A DNA stretch of 64,000 nucleotides from Hysterangium stoloniferum. Lineage: Eukaryota; Basidiomycota; Agaricomycetes; Hysterangiales; Hysterangiaceae. The notes under the pieces were generated by a model. The model was given only the letters and a program-made list of their open reading frames with translations. It was not told the DNA's origin and did no database searches. Where the stretch lies: the NCBI GenBank assembly GCA_015178975.1, contig WHVD01000020.1, positions 620,001 through 684,000 on the forward strand, in the 5' to 3' direction. The position numbers and the translations under genes were made by a program. Shown here piece after piece: positions 59,966 through 64,000 of the stretch (positions within the stretch are counted from its first letter, which is position 1; each line of letters opens with the position of its first letter).

Positions 59966-60334
59966 TCTGATTCTGAAAGTGGACAATGCCACCAGGAAGT
60001 TGCGGGCTAAGTGGGATATGGTCTGTTGAGATCTGTTCTTGCCGTGCGTGCGTGCATCGTAGCTGTACGTTAGAATCCTCGCATTAGGAATGGATTTTGG
60101 CAAGGTATCCCGAAGCCAAAGAACACTGTTGGGGGCAGTGAAGGACTTGGCATAGTGTCCATCGAGACCGTGGATGGCGACGATGCTGCGAGTGATAAGT
60201 ATGGATGTAAGAAGGCCGCACTAACTGACTCACTCCACGGCAGGAGCATCTCCATGAGCGAGCACTTTGACCTCATAGAGAGATTCTTTGTTAGTGGAAA
60301 CCGATGGTTTAGAAGAAGACAAGATAATAGACAT
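59966..60334 (-). pseudogene. Truncated lipase-like N-terminal domain of a fungal NOD-like receptor
   Basis: Exon 1 (60234-60334) starts MSIILSSSKP and ends in a YEVKVLAHGDAPAVD segment. A 48-nt intron (60186-60233, GTGAGT..CGCAG) keeps the frame into IVAIHGLDGH, then WLRDTLPKSIPNARILTYSYD and ISHLARNFLVAL. This is the start of the alpha/beta-hydrolase-like domain that precedes NACHT in many fungal receptors. The expected GxSxG nucleophile segment and everything after are gone, replaced by LINE ORF1 in frame. The intact 5' end suggests truncation by insertion. The family acts in self/non-self or microbial sensing; this copy cannot. Confidence 0.7.
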
Positions 60335-60787
60335 TTTTGCAGTGATGAAAGGGTAGACTGATGGGTGGTGATAATCGTTCACAAATATTTATAGGCATAT
60401 AGCTGCTGTGGAGCATCGAAACCTTCGCCACAAAATCCTGGTTAGTGAAAAGAATAGGGGGACTTTACGATGAGCTTCACCAATTTTTTGTCACAGCCAG
60501 AGTGAGATGCAGCGACTCCCTTTCATCCCAAAGCAGCAGGATAAAACATTCACATGTCTTTCGGTGGGGAAGGGTTCGGTTGGAGGCGGGCGGGGATGTG
60601 GGGGAGTCTTCGTCCATGTCGTGGCTAGGACCAGGGTTGTGGACGAAGTTTGCTTTTTTAAAACCGGAGCTGATATCGTCCGCAGGGGGGGGAGAGCGTC
60701 GGCCCATTCGCAGGGCGGAAGCAGATGGTGGTGGTTGGGAGTGACCGTCCATGGCACGTGACTATCTCCGATATCACTTACCTCAAC
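60335..60787. other. Intergenic, G-rich; one minus-strand frame
   Basis: A 91-codon frame (60477-60752) is Pro/Ser-rich at its start and unrecognised. The interval should contain the left end of the transposon to which the next gene belongs, but no inverted repeat could be paired inside the window. Confidence 0.3.
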
Positions 60788-62010
60788 ATGGCTGAGCAGT
60801 CTGTCCAGGTAAACCAGTCCCGCCGTCATTACTCCAAAGATATCAAGGCTCTTGTTGTGTACCAGCACAAAGTCCTCGAGAAGAAACCTGAGGACATTGC
60901 CAGAGACCTTGATATGTCACTCCGGGTAGTACAGCGAACTTTGCAACTTTGGAATGAGATTGGGGATATTTCGCGTGACCCTACAGAATACAACAAACGA
61001 AGGAAGGCACCATTGATGGGCATGGTGGCATGCAATGTGTGTATTCGAACTAAGGTATGTATACTGTAAACGCAATTCTGACTGTTTCTTTTAGTATATG
61101 ATGGGTCTACTGGACGAGAAGCCTGATCTATACTTAGATGAGATTGCAATGGATCTATTTGAAACACTTGGTGTAGAGGTTTCATTGTCAACTGTCCACT
61201 GCACCTTGGCATTACTTGGATACACACGAAAGAAGGTATGTCTGTAAATTATTACATGGTGGGCTCATACTTACATTGTTTCAGCTTTCAAAGACTGCTC
61301 TGGAACGCTGTCAAATGGCACGCGAGCTTTTCCTTTTCAAGATTGGTGATGAACAGCCAGAGCAACTTGTTTTTACAGATGAAAGTGCAGTCAATATCCT
61401 GACCACTTACCGCAGTATGGGACGTGCACTGAAAGGCTCTCGTGCATGCAAACAGACTTATTTTCAGCGTGGGGACCGGTAAGTTATTTCTAGATGTGAG
61501 GGCATGTTTTAATTGACTAGCTTTGCTTCACAGCTTCTCCATTCTTCCCGCACTTAGCTTGCGTGGAATCATACACCTGAAAATTACCCGTGGGTCTTTC
61601 GATGGGGATTCATTCCTCACTTTCATTGAAGAGCTCGTCAATGTCATGAATCCCTACCCTCAGCCAGAGAGTGTCCTTGTGATGGACAATTGTGCCATCC
61701 ATCATGTCGATGGTGTTGCAGACCTTTGCACAGAAAAGTGTTTTTACATCATATTGTGGTATATTTTCATGCTAACACACTGTTCAGGGGTGTGAAACTC
61801 ATCTATCTGCCACCATATTCTCCCGACTTCAACCCCATAGAAGAGTGTTTTTCTTTTATGAAAAGTGTAATCCGCCGTCATGGCACTCAGTTTCAAGCAG
61901 CTGTAGATACAAAGGATGAGCTTGCAATTCATACATTTATTACAGATGTACTGTCAATGGTCACACCAAGCTATGTGGAGGGTTGGTTCCGGCATTCTAA
62001 TTACCTGTAG
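60788..62010 (+). CDS. Tc1/mariner-type transposase (DD34E), 342 aa, five exons, intact
   Basis: Exons 60788-61054, 61095-61235, 61285-61478, 61534-61737 and 61788-62010 join to 1029 nt, with all phases consistent. The N-terminus has a helix-turn-helix (HYSKDIKALVVYQH, then EDIARDLDMSLRVVQRTL). The DDE_3 catalytic core follows with FTDESAVN, MDNCAIHH and PPYSPDFNPIEE; 34 residues separate the second Asp from the Glu. Four introns of 40-55 nt are unusual for a mobile transposase and common for long-resident fungal ones. No lesion seen. It converges on the gene at 62103. It could be an active element or a host-captured gene. Confidence 0.85.
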
Positions 62011-62102
62011 TGCATCATAAGTAGTATTTTGTGCTATACATTAATTCCAAGGCCGTATTAGAAGCTCGAAAATGATATGTTTTATTAAGCAGAGAAAGAA
62101 AA

Positions 62103-63939
62103 TTATTGCAACTTCCTTAGTGCATGTTCAACCTTTGTTCTCAACCAAAATATATCCCCCAGTACCATCCCGGTACCCTCCAATATAGTGTCACTGATAA
62201 GATGGACTTCATCAAGACGATAAAGTCCACAATCCACCAGCTTTGCCAAAATATGGCGGCGTTTGGGCTCCCTTTCCAAAAGTGGCTCAAGAAATTCGTC
62301 GACCTGAGGGTAAAGCTTGTTGTGGTCAATGATGATGGGCACAACACCATGGGAGCTGTTAGCTGGACTGACGGTGTGTGGTAGCTGACCCATTTCACCA
62401 AATGGGCCATTAACACTGAATGGGGGAGCAGCATAAGGGGCCAGGCCACTCAGCATTGCACCAGGCGCATTGTAAGATACACCATATGGTCCATTGCGAG
62501 GTACTGATATTGCCTGAAACATCTGCATTTGCATCTGGCTTATATTCATCAGCTGGGTGGTTATAAGAAGGCTGAGGTCAATACTCGTGCTGCCAGAAGC
62601 AGGGATGAAGGAGTTGGCAGGCTGCAACTGAGGTGATGTGGGACAAGCTGCAGTGGGGAGTGATGGAGTGGGGCTGGACACAGTTGGGATGGTTTGTGGC
62701 ATTAGCGGGGGGAGGGGTGGAGTGTCAGGTGGTGGATGAACAATTGCACCAGGGGCCGCCGTAAAAAAATATTCAAAACTGGGTGTACGTGGTGGTAGTT
62801 CAACTGACACACCAGTCACATTTTTTGCCTATGAATATTAATAATGGAAGAATGAGGACTAATGATTGTGTCTTACCAGTGCCTTTGCCCATCCTTTTAC
62901 CCGGGCAGATGTAAAACGAACATGTGCCCCATCCTTTGACTTCAAGCAAAATGCCGCATCACCATGTGGGCAGCCTGGACAGTTCCTGAGTTTTGCCAAA
63001 ATTAGGCTGTGTGCCTGACGTTCTTCATCACTAAACCCATCTGAGCCAGGGACATATGGCCCCAAGGGCCCACTTGCAGGGTTGTCCCCAGCTGGCTCAT
63101 CTGAGTCGACATCTAAATTGAGGGGGCTAATCTTTTGCTTTCCTTTGCAGGTTGGGATAGTGAACCCCTTTACAAACCGGCATCGTAGTGGATTCATGTA
63201 CTAAAAACCAAAATAAGTACTATTAATAGATTCAAACACATGCCAATAATATAACTTACTTCGTCTGATACAATAATGTCAACCTTGACAGCTGATTGCT
63301 TCGACTTTGCTTGTCGCTTTTCTTCATCTGTCACTTGATTCTTTAGGACCTCCCAATCCTCTGCAGTGCTGAGGTTGAAATTCTTTGCTTTTGGCTTGTC
63401 TAGCTTGAACCTCAAGACGGGTTTGCGTACTATTTTCTCACAGCCCATGCCAACAACAATTGCCGCAAAAACATCTTCCCATTTGCAATCCCACAACACC
63501 GTGACCTGTGACCACCCATCAGAAGTGTATCCTTGGGGAACAATGAGTAGAATCTCTGTAAAAATGAGATTTGTAAGTAGAGTTGGCAGAGTCAAATTAC
63601 TGACATACCTTTTGATTCAACTGGTTCTGGTTGAATGGATGTGTTCCGTTTCATTTTCTTCTTTGGACCAGTTTCTGCTGCTTCCAAACCTTCCTCCAAG
63701 TCCTCATCATTTTCACTGAACATATGTTTCTCTGGGTGATAGTCAAAGGATATATCATCGTTCAATCCCAGCTCAATGGCTTCTTCTTCAAGAACATTGT
63801 CGACATTGGTGATGGCCACTTCGTCATCCTCTACTATATCAGCCATCTTTTTTGAGAGCTTTATCTTCCTACCAGACACTCGTTTCCCTGCTTTTTTGAG
63901 GTATGAGGGTGATATTTTGGAACCCATGAGGTGAGTCAC
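62103..63939 (-). CDS. Unrecognised 558-aa protein, four exons, convergent with the transposase
   Basis: Exons 63609-63939, 63260-63555, 62877-63200 and 62103-62828 join to 1677 nt in phase. Layout: a Lys-rich start with acidic stretch and a basic KKKMKR (possible nuclear signal); a compact segment WSQVTVLWDCKWEDVFAAI..VLRFKL with a ubiquitin/PB1-like feel (inference); a CPGCPHGDAAFC cluster that could bind metal; a long Pro/Ser-rich linker; and a C-terminal helical domain (REPKRRHILAKLVDCGLYRLDEV, then LGDIFWL) resembling SAM-like bundles. The start may lie further up (ATG near 63981). Only 92 bp separate it from the transposase stop. No family is named. Confidence 0.7.
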
Positions 63940-64000
63940 GCGTTACACAATGTGTTTGTTATACCTCATACTCAGTCGACATAGAGATAATCAACCAGTT
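63940..64000 (-). other. Possible first exon of the preceding gene
   Basis: An ATG near 63981 opens MSTEYE followed by GTATAAC, a possible donor. Phase with the next exon could not be reconciled, so the model starts at 63939. Confidence 0.25.

Overview
The window reads as a transposon-rich stretch of a filamentous basidiomycete genome, most likely an agaricomycete. Host genes carry several introns of about 40-60 nt with GT..AG ends. Protein families point the same way: an HMG-box regulator, a seven-TM protein resembling the basidiomycete DUF6533 family, and the lipase-like N-terminus of a fungal NOD-like receptor. The mobile elements are Ty1/copia, Ty3/gypsy with chromodomain, Tc1/mariner, a LINE and MITEs.

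Layout. 1-5107: an unrecognised antisense ORF, then the 3' part of a chromodomain Ty3/gypsy element that carries a spliced antisense Cys-rich gene before its 3' LTR; that LTR is split by a MITE. 5108-6962: pogo-type MITE and non-coding DNA. 6963-11209: a large imperfect inverted repeat (arms about 1.6 kb). Each arm encodes the same 40-aa secreted peptide gene with one 53-nt intron, and the spacer is three copies of a 260-300 bp tandem repeat. 13020-20318: a complete but decayed Ty1/copia element with 5-bp target duplications, itself hit by two inverted copies of a 675-bp MITE and a gypsy solo LTR. 20319-34190: mostly CpG-poor old transposon DNA with solo LTRs, a Tc1/mariner element split by a younger LTR, and one of two paralogous two-TM protein genes (22308); the other lies at 34191-34664.

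35572-50115 is the host gene block: an HMG-box protein (810 aa), a beta-lactamase/serine-hydrolase family protein (about 600 aa) and a kinesin (682 aa). All three have open frames through every proposed splice. 51001-53520 is a dead gypsy element, 53782-54636 a foldback element, 55147-56773 a seven-TM gene, and 57324-57596 a copia-type solo LTR. 58790-60334 is a receptor N-terminus truncated by, and fused in frame to, a LINE ORF1. 60788-63939 holds a five-exon DD34E transposase facing a four-exon 558-aa protein; both are intact and may belong to one two-gene transposon that runs off the right edge.

Most insertions were recognised from exact target-site duplications read directly from the sequence, which give a relative age order. 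All exon models come from reading frames and splice signals by eye; no homology search was possible.
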